A stretch of DNA of 64,000 nt from CAYZQH01 sp050300015 (GTDB lineage Bacteria > Pseudomonadota > Gammaproteobacteria > Pseudomonadales > Cellvibrionaceae), in assembly GCA_050300015.1 (NCBI GenBank), contig JBNKWZ010000021.1, positions 62,001 to 126,000 on the forward strand. Reading direction: 5' to 3'. The position numbers and the translations under genes were made by a program. The notes below the pieces were generated by a model. The model made no database searches. It had not been told where the DNA came from and was given only the letters and a program-made list of their open reading frames with translations. Of the stretch, positions 43,592 to 52,570 are shown piece after piece; the first letter of the stretch is position 1, and every line of letters starts with the position of its first letter.

Positions 43592-45004
43592 ATGTCGCCA
43601 TCATCAGGTCGTAAAAAAAGACTCCTCCAAAACCACGATACGCTAGCCCAATGGGTACAGCGATTGTTAAACATCGTGGTTGTTGCGGCCACTTTGTGGT
43701 TAATGGCCTATTGGCGTGACGGATTCGTTGCCACTCAATACCGCACAATGCTGGCTTTCGCCATCCTTTTGATGCTGATCACGTACCATCTAATGGGCGT
43801 GTTTCGACGCTTCGACAGTGTTCAGGGTGGTATCCAACATTTGGCGCGCGCATGGGGGACAGTTGTTATCATCCTGGCGTGGACGGCATTTTTAACCAAG
43901 ACTTCAGAACAATACTCCCGGCAGGTTATTGTGTATTGGGTGTTGCTGGCCTTTCTAGGTCAGGCGCTTTTACAGGCGGCTACCTATTCCTGGTATCAAC
44001 TGTATCGTCGGAAATATCAGAAGCGCATTCCTGCAGTTATAGTCGGCTGCGGAGCGGTGGCGCAACATCTCGCTAAAAGCATTACCAACAATATCTGGAT
44101 GAGTGACACTGTAGTGGGTTTGATCAATTACGAGGACGGTGATTGTTCTTCTGTTCAAGATATTCCCGTGTTGGGGGGGCGAGAATCACTGAAGAAGGTT
44201 GTGCAGGAGTTGCATGTGCGCCGTGTGTACATTGCTTTACCGTTGGGGGCCAGTGAGCTAGTAAAAGAGGTTCACGATGTGTTGTTCAGTGAAAATGTCG
44301 ATCTGGTGTGGGCGCCAGATATATTTGAATTTCAGCTCTTGAATCACAGTGTGCGAGAAGTGGCGGGTATTCCTTTGGTGAACCTTAATGAAACGCCTTT
44401 GATTGCGGGTGGTCCAGCTTTTCTGAAGGTTGTAATGGACAAAACCTTCTCATTGCTGCTGATTGTATTGTTGTCACCGCTGCTGTTGGGGTTGTCGCTC
44501 GCTGTGCGTTTTTCCTCTCCTGGGCCCATTATTTTTAAGCAAGAGCGCGATGGTTGGGACGGCAAAAAGTTTAAGGTGTATAAGTTTCGAAGTATGTATG
44601 AGCATGACGAAAGCGAAGTGGTGGAGCAGGCTAAAAAAAATGATTCGCGCATTACGCCTATTGGAAAGTTCATACGCCGCACCAGTTTAGATGAGTTGCC
44701 TCAATTGTTTAATGCGCTTCAGGGGACGATGAGTTTGGTGGGGCCAAGGCCGCATGCGGTATCGCACAACGTGTTTTATTCCGATAAGGTCAAAGCGTAT
44801 TTGTCGCGCCACAGGATTAAGCCTGGTATCACGGGGCTCGCGCAGATTAATGGTTACAGGGGGGAAACCAGCAAGGTAGAGGATATGCAAAAGCGTGTTG
44901 AATATGACCTTGAATACATCTCGAATTGGTCGCCGTTGCTGGATTTGAAGATTTTGGCCATGACGCCCATGAGTTTGATACGTAAAACAGATAAGGCGTA
45001 CTAA
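43592..45004 (+). CDS. Undecaprenyl-phosphate sugar phosphotransferase (WcaJ-like)
   Basis: A 470-residue polyprenol-phosphate hexose-1-phosphate transferase, the enzyme that starts repeat-unit synthesis. About four N-terminal membrane helices, a CoA-binding-like middle domain (PAVIVGCGAVAQHLA), a further hydrophobic hairpin (~275-300) and the catalytic bacterial sugar transferase domain: FKQERDGWDGKKFKVYKFRSM, RRTSLDELPQLFNALQGTMSLVGPRP and KPGITGLAQINGYRG. The transferred sugar is most likely glucose or galactose, by family. Last gene of the locus before trpE. Confidence 0.95.
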   Translation: MSPSSGRKKRLLQNHDTLAQWVQRLLNIVVVAATLWLMAYWRDGFVATQYRTMLAFAILLMLITYHLMGVFRRFDSVQGGIQHLARAWGTVVIILAWTAFLTKTSEQYSRQVIVYWVLLAFLGQALLQAATYSWYQLYRRKYQKRIPAVIVGCGAVAQHLAKSITNNIWMSDTVVGLINYEDGDCSSVQDIPVLGGRESLKKVVQELHVRRVYIALPLGASELVKEVHDVLFSENVDLVWAPDIFEFQLLNHSVREVAGIPLVNLNETPLIAGGPAFLKVVMDKTFSLLLIVLLSPLLLGLSLAVRFSSPGPIIFKQERDGWDGKKFKVYKFRSMYEHDESEVVEQAKKNDSRITPIGKFIRRTSLDELPQLFNALQGTMSLVGPRPHAVSHNVFYSDKVKAYLSRHRIKPGITGLAQINGYRGETSKVEDMQKRVEYDLEYISNWSPLLDLKILAMTPMSLIRKTDKAY

Positions 45005-45218
45005 GGGGACGCAGGTATAGGCGCGGTTTGGCCCTCTTCTGAGCGTGCTGGTAAGCGGTGCTAAAATACTTTATAGTCAACGGCTTCTCACACAACAATG
45101 ACAACAATGGTTTGGCAATACAATGGTTTATTCTGATTTTCGATGGTGGCGCAGCGTACAGGCTTAGATAAGTCTTCGTTCGTTTTTTGGCCCATTTTTA
45201 TCATTTTAGGATAACACC

Positions 45219-46694
45219 ATGAAAGCAAAGCAATTCCAATCGCTTGCCAGCCAAGGTTTTAATCGTATTCCCGTCACCCGCGTAGTGCTTGCCGATCTTG
45301 AAACCCCTGTTTCTACCTATTTAAAGTTGGCGCGTGGCCCTTATTCTTACCTGTTCGAGTCCGTTTTGGGGGGTGAAAAGTGGGGGCGCTATTCCATGAT
45401 TGGGCTGCCCGCTGTCGCTCGAATCGAGGTAGTGGATGGCGTGGTCAATGAGTATGTAGGCTCCAATCTCGTGGATTCCCACCATCCTGAGGATCCGCTG
45501 GCTTATATCGAGCAATATCACCAGCGCCACAAAGTACCCGAGTTGGAGGGGCTGCCGCGGTTTACCGGTGGGCTAGTGGGTTATTTTGGTTACGACACCG
45601 TTCGCTATATTGAGCCGCGTTTACAAGAGACAACGCCAGCAGATCCAGTGGGTACGCCTGATATTCTGCTCACCGTGTCTGATGAAGTGGTGGTGTTTGA
45701 TAACTTAAACGGCAAGATGACGCTTGTGGTCCATGCAGACCCAGAAGTGGAGGGTGCTCTTAGCAAAGCGGAGGCCCGTCTTGACGCTTTGGAAAATCGA
45801 CTCAAAAGCGCTCGGGCGGAGCTGCCTCCTATGGGTACTGAGCCGGGCAGCTATGCCTCTGAAGTTCTATTTGAAAGCCAATTTGGTAAACCTCAGTTTC
45901 TTGAAGCAGTTGCCAAAATCAAGGAGTACACCCTTGCTGGCGACATAATGCAGGCCGTGATCGCCCAGCGTTTAACCATTCCCTTTGACGATGACCCCCT
46001 GAATTTGTATCGAGCATTACGTTGTTTAAACCCAAGCCCCTATATGTATTTTATGGACTTGGGGGATCATCAGGTCGTGGGGTCGAGCCCAGAGATTTTG
46101 GCGAGGCTAGAGCATGGCGAATTGACGGTGAGACCCATCGCAGGAACCCGTCGTCGTGGCCACACGGAAGAGGAAGATCGCGCGCTTGAGCAAGAACTGG
46201 TCAATGACCCTAAGGAAATTGCCGAGCATTTAATGTTGATTGATTTGGGGCGCAATGATGTGGGGCGTGTGTCGGAAACGGGCTCTGTTTGTCTCTCGGA
46301 GAAAATGGTAGTCGAGCGTTTTTCTCACGTTATGCATATTACCTCCAATGTCACAGGCCGGTTAGAGCCTGGACTCACGGCTATGGATGCTTTTAAAGCG
46401 GCCTTTCCTGCGGGCACTTTGTCTGGGGCGCCAAAGATTCGCGCAATGGAAATATTGGATGAGCTGGAGCCGGTAAAGCGCGGTATCTACGGCGGGGCAA
46501 TTGGATATTTGGCGTGGAATGGCAATATGGATACTGCCATCGCCATTCGTACCGCAGTGGTCAAGGATGGCTACTTACACGCACAGGCGGGTGCCGGCGT
46601 GGTGGCAGACTCCGTGCCGGAGCTTGAGTGGAAGGAGACCATGAACAAGGCACGAGCCATTTTTAGCGCTGTTGATATGGTCAAGTCTCGCTAA
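45219..46694 (+). CDS. trpE: Anthranilate synthase component I
   Basis: Converts chorismate (with the glutamine amidotransferase subunit TrpG) to anthranilate, the first step of tryptophan synthesis. 491 residues; the N-terminal region contains the feedback-site type YSYLFESV, and the C-terminal chorismate-binding domain has RPIAGTRRRG, LIDLGRNDVGRVSE, PAGTLSGAPKIRAMEI and GGAIGYL. AGGA precedes the ATG. No trpG follows; an oppositely oriented exosortase gene lies downstream. Confidence 0.97.
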   Translation: MKAKQFQSLASQGFNRIPVTRVVLADLETPVSTYLKLARGPYSYLFESVLGGEKWGRYSMIGLPAVARIEVVDGVVNEYVGSNLVDSHHPEDPLAYIEQYHQRHKVPELEGLPRFTGGLVGYFGYDTVRYIEPRLQETTPADPVGTPDILLTVSDEVVVFDNLNGKMTLVVHADPEVEGALSKAEARLDALENRLKSARAELPPMGTEPGSYASEVLFESQFGKPQFLEAVAKIKEYTLAGDIMQAVIAQRLTIPFDDDPLNLYRALRCLNPSPYMYFMDLGDHQVVGSSPEILARLEHGELTVRPIAGTRRRGHTEEEDRALEQELVNDPKEIAEHLMLIDLGRNDVGRVSETGSVCLSEKMVVERFSHVMHITSNVTGRLEPGLTAMDAFKAAFPAGTLSGAPKIRAMEILDELEPVKRGIYGGAIGYLAWNGNMDTAIAIRTAVVKDGYLHAQAGAGVVADSVPELEWKETMNKARAIFSAVDMVKSR

Positions 46695-46721
46695 ATACGC
46701 CTTTTTGCGGCTCTCAAGTTC

Positions 46722-48362
46722 TTAGAGTAAGACCCAGCGCCCGGTTGCCACTGCTGCTCCAAACAAACAGAAGTTGGTGATCGTGTGCGCCCAGATGGCG
46801 CCACCAATGTGGCGTGCTCTGTATCTTACCCAGGCATAGCCCGCGCCAGCGACAATGCCGGCCGTCCAGTGGCCGTGCAATAGTCCGAATGCCAGACTGC
46901 TTGCCATAAATCCTACCACGTTAAACGGGATTGCTTGATTGAGCACCACCCGATCTTGCTTGGACAGTTTGGCCAGCAAATATCCTCTAAATGCCAATTC
47001 TTCTGCGATGGGTACAGTGATGCATGCGCCTAAAAATCGAATGGCGATCCATATATAAGATGCCATAGGTGCCGCATTTTCGAGTTTCGATGTAAAACCT
47101 GCGTCGTATTCTGGATTCTGCGGCACCAGATAAAACCACAATATGGCGATTGCAATCCCGACTAAAATGGCTTCCCATTGGGGGCGATAGGCTTTTAACG
47201 GATAAAATTGACGCAAGGTCAATATGGCCGTCGCAACGGCGACAACCCGGATGGGGTATAACCAGTCGAAACCCGCGCTCAATGCGGCAGTTCCAATGGT
47301 GGTGGCCATGAGGACCACAAAAGGAACCAGTACAGCCGTCTCAGTATTCATCGAGCGGTTGCTTGCGCTCAGTTCCTTTAATGGTGTGGCAAACCAACGA
47401 CTGCTAGAGGCAATTTTTAGAATCAAAAGCGACACCAACAAGAACGCTATCCAGCCGCCAAAAGAGTGAAATCCACCAATGGCGATATCGGCAGACCAGT
47501 GCGCACCGATGATGACCAAGGTTACGATGCGAAAGATGTTGAGTACCCAAATAGCAAAAATACCCAAAGGAAAAAGTAAAAAGGCTTGGGGGAAACGTGT
47601 GGTTCGGCGGTAAAGCAGCATATACACGGCGATAAACGCACAAACGAGCCCCATGCCTTCATAGCCCGAGCAAACCGGGGCAATGTTGATCCAAAAATCA
47701 TTGAGCCCGATAATGCGCTCTTCAGGGGAGATGCTGACTTCACCGGTGCCGAGTATGGCCAAGACAAAGGCAGAAATATAAAAAGTGGCCTCAGCCAGTG
47801 GTCCCCATAGCGTATTGCTCCAAAAAGCGATGAGCGTCACCACGGTTGCGGTGACCCCCGCAATAACAATCCCCCACTTTTCGCGCTTGGCGACTCTTAA
47901 TGCGTTGGCCATTGGCACGAGCATGAGTAGCCACAACAGGCCACTGGCAAGCGCCATCAGTACCCAAGCTCCATACCAAGAAGGTGGCGTTGAGTGCACA
48001 TTGTCACTTCGGAAGATGGCGTTGGTTAGGAGTAGCAGTATGGTGAAGCAGACCAGTTGAGCAGCGCCAAGAGCTAAGGCGCGTTTGGGCCTAAAAGCGC
48101 TCATCAATTTTTGCCAGTATTCAGCCAAGCGAGGGTACAGTATTACCATCAGTAGGGCGCTAAAAGTTAACCCCCAGCGGCTGACTTTACCCAAATGTCC
48201 AAACAAGGTCTGCCACCAGTTGTTACCACCGGCTTGCACCAAAACATAGGCATCAAAGGTTTGGCTTAAAAATAATGCCTCTATCAGCAATAGGCTGGTA
48301 CAACCCAGCAGCAATAAAAATCGCAAGGTGAATATGGAGTGGAGGTTTTTTGAAGTGAGCAC
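46722..48362 (-). CDS. xrtE: Exosortase E fused to a CPBP (CAAX-type) intramembrane protease
   Basis: A 546-residue polytopic membrane protein. Residues ~1-325 are an exosortase with the conserved Cys231 (VCSGYEGMG), Arg278 (LNIFRIV) and His299 (GGFHSFGG), the proposed transpeptidase-like triad. Residues ~340-546 are a CPBP glutamic intramembrane protease: EELAFRG (Glu454/Glu455), FGLLHG (His496) and WAHTITN (His526). This architecture is that of exosortase E, which is paired with VPEID-CTERM sorting signals. The start is GTG at 48362 with AAAGGG upstream. It should recognise sorted proteins at the inner membrane; the small protein at 42991 is a candidate. Confidence 0.93.
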   Translation of the reverse strand: MLTSKNLHSIFTLRFLLLLGCTSLLLIEALFLSQTFDAYVLVQAGGNNWWQTLFGHLGKVSRWGLTFSALLMVILYPRLAEYWQKLMSAFRPKRALALGAAQLVCFTILLLLTNAIFRSDNVHSTPPSWYGAWVLMALASGLLWLLMLVPMANALRVAKREKWGIVIAGVTATVVTLIAFWSNTLWGPLAEATFYISAFVLAILGTGEVSISPEERIIGLNDFWINIAPVCSGYEGMGLVCAFIAVYMLLYRRTTRFPQAFLLFPLGIFAIWVLNIFRIVTLVIIGAHWSADIAIGGFHSFGGWIAFLLVSLLILKIASSSRWFATPLKELSASNRSMNTETAVLVPFVVLMATTIGTAALSAGFDWLYPIRVVAVATAILTLRQFYPLKAYRPQWEAILVGIAIAILWFYLVPQNPEYDAGFTSKLENAAPMASYIWIAIRFLGACITVPIAEELAFRGYLLAKLSKQDRVVLNQAIPFNVVGFMASSLAFGLLHGHWTAGIVAGAGYAWVRYRARHIGGAIWAHTITNFCLFGAAVATGRWVLL

Positions 48363-48479
48363 GCTAATGGCCCTTTGACGTGTCAGTTATTGTGAGCGGC
48401 TGTCGTAGAGTCGGATGAATGATTCTATCACTCCAAAAGCGCCTTGGGTTTGCAGTACAAAACTGGTGTTGCGTTAATC

Positions 48480-49385
48480 TTAACGGGAAATAAGTGCACT
48501 GCTAAAGCGCTGTTCTAGGGCCTCTTTTAACGCCGCAGTGCCAGGACCAATCACTGGCTTGGCGACCACTAATTGTAGCGGTATTTCGCGTGTGGCGCCT
48601 ATCTCAAGCGGCAGGACTTTTAATGTGCCGGCATCCACTAGCGGTTGAATACGATGGTTGGGTAAAAAAGCGAAGCCCAAGCCCGAGGAGACCATGTCCA
48701 TACTGGTGGAGAAGTGGCTTACCGTCCAGCGTTGTATGGCACCTAGCCAGCCGGCGTCTTGTTCTCTTTTCGTGCCGGAGTCACGTACCACTATTTGGCG
48801 ATGGGTTTTGAGTTCGTCCTCGCTGATGCGCGACATTTGTGAAAGAGGGTGATTCACATGGGCACAGGCCACCATGGTAATTCGGGTAAGCGGCGTACTC
48901 AAAAAACCCGGCGGGACCCTGGAAGTAATGGCCAGGTCGCATTCGTGATTGAATAGGGTCTCATCGGTGCCAGAAAGAGAAGTTTCCAGAATCCTGATGC
49001 GCGTCAATGGGGCCTGCTCTGAAAAATGCTGTAAGGCGTACATGACATGAGTCATGGGTGTGAGAGCGTCACAGGTCAGGCGAATCTGGCTTTCCCAGCC
49101 ACTGGAAGCGGATTGTGCCGCGTCTTCACAGGCATTGGCCATCGACAGCAAGCTGCTGGCATAGCGATAGAGCAGTGCGCCCACATCGGTCAGGGTGGCC
49201 TTGCGGCCCTGAAGCGTGAACGCGGGAGAGGGCAGCTGCTCATTCAGGCGATTGATAAGGTAGCTAATGGTGGATTGGCTCTTGTTGAGAGCCTCTGCGG
49301 CCTTGGCGTGGGAGCCCTCATCGACCACTGCTTTAAGAGCGGCCCATTGCTCGAGTGTGATTTTGGGGAGTTGATTTGAGTTCAT
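48480..49385 (-). CDS. LysR-family transcriptional regulator
   Basis: A 301-residue regulator: N-terminal winged helix (LEQWAALKAVVDEGSHAKAAEALNKSQSTISYLI) and a periplasmic-binding-fold effector domain. It is divergent from the azoreductase and pirin genes, the usual layout for a LysR protein that controls its neighbour. The inducer is unknown; the targets suggest a response to quinones, electrophiles or redox stress. Control of the neighbour is inferred from the layout. Confidence 0.92.
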   Translation of the reverse strand: MNSNQLPKITLEQWAALKAVVDEGSHAKAAEALNKSQSTISYLINRLNEQLPSPAFTLQGRKATLTDVGALLYRYASSLLSMANACEDAAQSASSGWESQIRLTCDALTPMTHVMYALQHFSEQAPLTRIRILETSLSGTDETLFNHECDLAITSRVPPGFLSTPLTRITMVACAHVNHPLSQMSRISEDELKTHRQIVVRDSGTKREQDAGWLGAIQRWTVSHFSTSMDMVSSGLGFAFLPNHRIQPLVDAGTLKVLPLEIGATREIPLQLVVAKPVIGPGTAALKEALEQRFSSALISR

Positions 49386-49432
49386 GCATCGAAAAAGTTG
49401 TTTAAAAAGATGAATTATACTGTGGTATTTAG

Positions 49433-49443
49433 CTATAAAATAG
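49433..49443. promoter_or_regulatory. Possible LysR-type operator
   Basis: CTATAAAATAG is a short palindrome in the 99-base region between the divergent LysR and azoreductase genes. It fits the interrupted-dyad type of LysR sites but is very A+T rich, so chance is not excluded. Confidence 0.35.
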
Positions 49444-49484
49444 TTCTATCTTAGTCCCATAGTCCAATTAACTAGGAAAATGTG

Positions 49485-50090
49485 ATGACTACCGTATTGA
49501 ATGTAAAAAGCAGTGTTTTTGGTGACGGCGGCGCTTCCAGCGAGTTGAACGACGCGGTGTTGGCAGAGCTAAAAGCCAATCTTGGTGAGCTAGATGTTAT
49601 AGAACGAGATGTGGTGGGCACACCATTGCCGTACTATGACGCTGAATTTATGAGCGCACTAGGTGCTTCGCCCGAAGGGCGCAGTGACTCTCAGCAAGCC
49701 CGTGTGGCGTTGGCCGAGCAGCTGATTGAGGAAGTAAAGCGTGCCGATGTGATCGTAGTGGGGGTGCCCATGTACAATTTTGGTGTGCCCGCGCAGTTAA
49801 AAACTTGGTTTGATTACCTTGCTCAGGCTGGTGTGACTTTTCAGTATGCCGAAAATGGCCCACAAGGGCTTTTGAACGATCGTCCGGTGTACATCACTGC
49901 GAGCCGTGGGGGTGAACATTACGGTAAGCCTACGGATGCTCAAACCGATTTTCTGCGTGCTTATTTTAATTTCCTTGGTTTAAAAGATTTGCGCTTCATT
50001 TATGCGGAAGGCCTTAATATGGGCAAGCGTGAGGCCAGTATCCATAAGGCCAAAGACGCCATCAAACAATGGGAAGTGAGTCATGCGTAA
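49485..50090 (+). CDS. FMN-dependent NADH-azoreductase family protein
   Basis: A 201-residue flavodoxin-fold protein of the AzoR type: VLNVKSSVFGDGGASS at the phosphate-binding start, VPMYNFGVPAQLKTWFDYLAQAGVTF and TASRGG. These enzymes reduce quinones and azo dyes with NADH. The ATG at 49485 is preferred over GTG at 49482 for spacing from AGGA. The downstream pirin gene begins eight bases before the stop, so the two are translated together. Confidence 0.9.
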   Translation: MTTVLNVKSSVFGDGGASSELNDAVLAELKANLGELDVIERDVVGTPLPYYDAEFMSALGASPEGRSDSQQARVALAEQLIEEVKRADVIVVGVPMYNFGVPAQLKTWFDYLAQAGVTFQYAENGPQGLLNDRPVYITASRGGEHYGKPTDAQTDFLRAYFNFLGLKDLRFIYAEGLNMGKREASIHKAKDAIKQWEVSHA

Positions 50091-50922
50091 CGTCGTTGAA
50101 CGAATTCGACCCACTGAGGCCAGTGACGGTGCTGGCGTGAAGCTGCTTAGGGTGTTTGGCGGGCAAAACTTGGCGCGCTTTGACCCCTTTCTGATGCTAG
50201 ATGAATTCGGATCGTTTAATCCGGACGATTACATTGCCGGTTTTCCTCCACACCCGCACAGGGGTTTTGAAACCATTACTTATATGCTTGAAGGCAAAAT
50301 GGAGCATCAAGACCACATGGGCAATGTGGGCCTTTTAAAGAATGGTGACGTCCAATGGATGACCGCGGCGCGCGGCATTATTCACTCTGAAATGCCCAAG
50401 CAAACTGAAGGCCGCATGCGTGGCTTTCAGTTTTGGTTAAACCTACCCGCTAAAGACAAAATGTCGCCCGCAGATTATGAAGACGTGGTTTCTGAGCGTA
50501 TTCCGGTGTTTGCAATGGGGGCGGTTTGGGTGAAAGCCATTGCCGGAAACGGCTCGCTCAATGGTGAAGCCGTAGAGGGGTTGATGCAAAAAGCTTCAAC
50601 GGAGCCTCTACTTTGGGATATGCACGTGAACGCGGGCGCGAAAGCTTCTGTGGATGCTCCGTCTCAATCACTTGCGATGATTTACGTTTACGAAGGTAAG
50701 GTTGAGGTTGCGGGAGTACCGGTGGGGCCGCAAGAACTTGTACGCTTAGACGGTGAGGGCAATATCGAAATCCAAGCCCTTGAAGATGATGTGAAGTTGA
50801 TGTTGATTGCCGGCAAGCCTTTGAAGGAGCCCATTGTGCACTATGGGCCGTTTGTGATGAATACGACTGAAGAAATTGAACAGGCGTTACAGGATTACCG
50901 AAGTGGCACGCTCACCGCGTAA
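50083..50922 (+). CDS. Pirin-family protein
   Basis: A 279-residue bicupin. The metal site is in the N-terminal cupin: FPPHPHRGFET and EHQDHMG, followed by GDVQWMTAARGIIHSEMP, all typical of pirins (some are quercetin 2,3-dioxygenases, others redox-sensing factors). It overlaps the azoreductase gene by eight bases and ends 33 bases from the convergent lpxC gene. The function here is probably oxidative-stress related, by context. Confidence 0.92.
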   Translation: MRNVVERIRPTEASDGAGVKLLRVFGGQNLARFDPFLMLDEFGSFNPDDYIAGFPPHPHRGFETITYMLEGKMEHQDHMGNVGLLKNGDVQWMTAARGIIHSEMPKQTEGRMRGFQFWLNLPAKDKMSPADYEDVVSERIPVFAMGAVWVKAIAGNGSLNGEAVEGLMQKASTEPLLWDMHVNAGAKASVDAPSQSLAMIYVYEGKVEVAGVPVGPQELVRLDGEGNIEIQALEDDVKLMLIAGKPLKEPIVHYGPFVMNTTEEIEQALQDYRSGTLTA

Positions 50923-50955
50923 GACGGGTGAGCGCCGAAGCCGAAGCCCCTATCG

Positions 50956-51909
50956 CTACGCACTAATAGACAGGCTGGGGGCGTGGCTTTCGTTGACAAA
51001 CCGTTGCCAGGCGGCGTGGGCTTGGCTAATGGGTTTTAAGGTCCAGTGGTTAGATGCAAAAACTTCGCGCAGCAACTCATTGTTTAAGCGGTGGCCTGAG
51101 CGGTTGCCCACAAAATGACCGATAATGTAGTGGCCTGCCAAAGCCAGGTCGCCCACAGCGTCTAAATATTTGTGTCGTACAAATTCGTCTGCGTGTCTTA
51201 ACCCTTCACAATTCACCACTTTATCGTCTGCAATTAAAATGGCATTTTTCAAGGAGCTACCGCGTGCAAACCCGCGACGCTTTAATTCCAGTAAATGTTT
51301 TTCAAAGCCGAAGGTTCGTGCATTGGCCACTTCATCAATAAAGGTGTTTTTTCCAAAAGGTAAAGAGATTTTTTGGCGGCCAATGGGGCGTTCGGCAAAA
51401 TCGATGGACATGTCAATCCAAGGGGTATAAGAGGGCAAGAAGGACGCTGTCGCACGTTTCTCTGTTACGCCAATAGGTTGGTCAATACATATTACCAAAC
51501 GCTCTTCAGATTGTTGTACCTTACCCACTTTTTTAAACATTTCAATAAAAGGGGCAGCGCTGCCGTCCATAATGGCGACTTCGGGCGCATCAAGCACAAT
51601 GCGTGCATTATCAATGCCGTAGGCATAAAGTGCCGCCATTAAGTGCTCTGTCGTGGAAACGCGCACGCCCAGTTCATTTGAGATAGTGGTGGACAGCTCC
51701 GTACTGGACACTGTGTGCCAGCGGGCTTTAATCACATGGCCTTGGCTCACGTCTCGACGAATGAACTCGATGCCAGTATTGGGCTCTGCGGGCATTATTG
51801 TCATCAACACTTTTAAGCCTGTGTGCAGGCCCCTGCCCATGCAGGTCACGCTGTCGGCCAACGTATGTTGATAAAACGACAAGTCTGTGTTCGCAAATGT
51901 TTTTGTCAT
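50956..51909 (-). CDS. lpxC: UDP-3-O-acyl-N-acetylglucosamine deacetylase
   Basis: Commits lipid A synthesis by removing the acetyl group from the UDP-3-O-acyl intermediate (zinc enzyme). 317 residues from the ATG at 51909, with GRGLHTG, the zinc/catalytic TTEHLMAALYAYGIDNA, IMDGSAAPFI, ARTFGF, DEFVRHKYLDAVGDLALAG and the GNRSGHRLNNELL end region. The known active-site residues appear intact. In most Gammaproteobacteria lpxC follows ftsZ; here it stands alone beside pirin, so it may be a second copy. Confidence 0.93.
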   Translation of the reverse strand: MTKTFANTDLSFYQHTLADSVTCMGRGLHTGLKVLMTIMPAEPNTGIEFIRRDVSQGHVIKARWHTVSSTELSTTISNELGVRVSTTEHLMAALYAYGIDNARIVLDAPEVAIMDGSAAPFIEMFKKVGKVQQSEERLVICIDQPIGVTEKRATASFLPSYTPWIDMSIDFAERPIGRQKISLPFGKNTFIDEVANARTFGFEKHLLELKRRGFARGSSLKNAILIADDKVVNCEGLRHADEFVRHKYLDAVGDLALAGHYIIGHFVGNRSGHRLNNELLREVFASNHWTLKPISQAHAAWQRFVNESHAPSLSISA

Positions 51910-52039
51910 AGTTGTCTCACTCGCGGCGCCAGTCTTGGGGCGCACATTGATGGATCATGCAAGCCAGTGTAGGGGGCAGTGGCTTAACCCAACCTGAATG
52001 AGTGGTTAAAATGTGTGCAGCGCTTCACTTTGCTGATGT

Positions 52040-52438
52040 TCAGAGGGTGACGACTTTGTAGTGAACGAGGTCGGGGTCATCAATGTCCATTTGTCGGCCG
52101 AGGCTAATGGTGCCCTTGCCCACCAGGGGGTAAAACTCGTTGTGGATTTTAAGGGTGTCTGATCGGCCGGGTTGCACAAAAGAGCCATTGGTGCTGGTGT
52201 CCAATAGGCCGATTTGATTACCGCGCAACTGCAGTACGCAATGGCGGCGAGAGATCATGGAGTCACTGATTACCATATCGCAGGCTGATGCGTCGCGCCC
52301 TATATAGTAAGGCATTTCGGATTTCTCGATTACGATCAGTTGATTGCGAAAGAACAACTCTATGCGAATGGCCTTGGATGCTACCTGCATATCCAATATG
52401 GTATTGAGCCGCGTGGAATAGGTCTTATCGTCTTGCAT
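52040..52438 (-). CDS. FHA-domain protein
   Basis: A ~132-residue single-domain protein. A forkhead-associated domain (YYIGRDASACDMVISDSMISRRHCVLQL, then LLDTSTNGSFV) holds the Gly-Arg, Ser-x-x-His and Asn residues that bind phosphothreonine peptides. The ATG at 52438 is used; an upstream ATG at 52471 adds eleven residues. It is followed by lpxC on the same strand, but whether they form an operon is unclear. Partners are unknown. Confidence 0.85.
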   Translation of the reverse strand: MQDDKTYSTRLNTILDMQVASKAIRIELFFRNQLIVIEKSEMPYYIGRDASACDMVISDSMISRRHCVLQLRGNQIGLLDTSTNGSFVQPGRSDTLKIHNEFYPLVGKGTISLGRQMDIDDPDLVHYKVVTL

Positions 52439-52570
52439 GATGCTGTCTTCAAAGAGTCCGTGTGCCCACATTCTACAGCAGTCTGTCAGTTTTTGCCTTG
52501 CCCCTGTGTGCGCGCTGACGTCTAACTCGCGCTACAATGGCTCTTTTACAAGCGGATGTAGGTTTGATTC

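Noticed and set aside
45098..45136. Possible trpE leader peptide, 12 codons with one tryptophan
   Set aside because: Only one Trp codon, no ribosome-binding site and no clear attenuator stem with a T-run before trpE.
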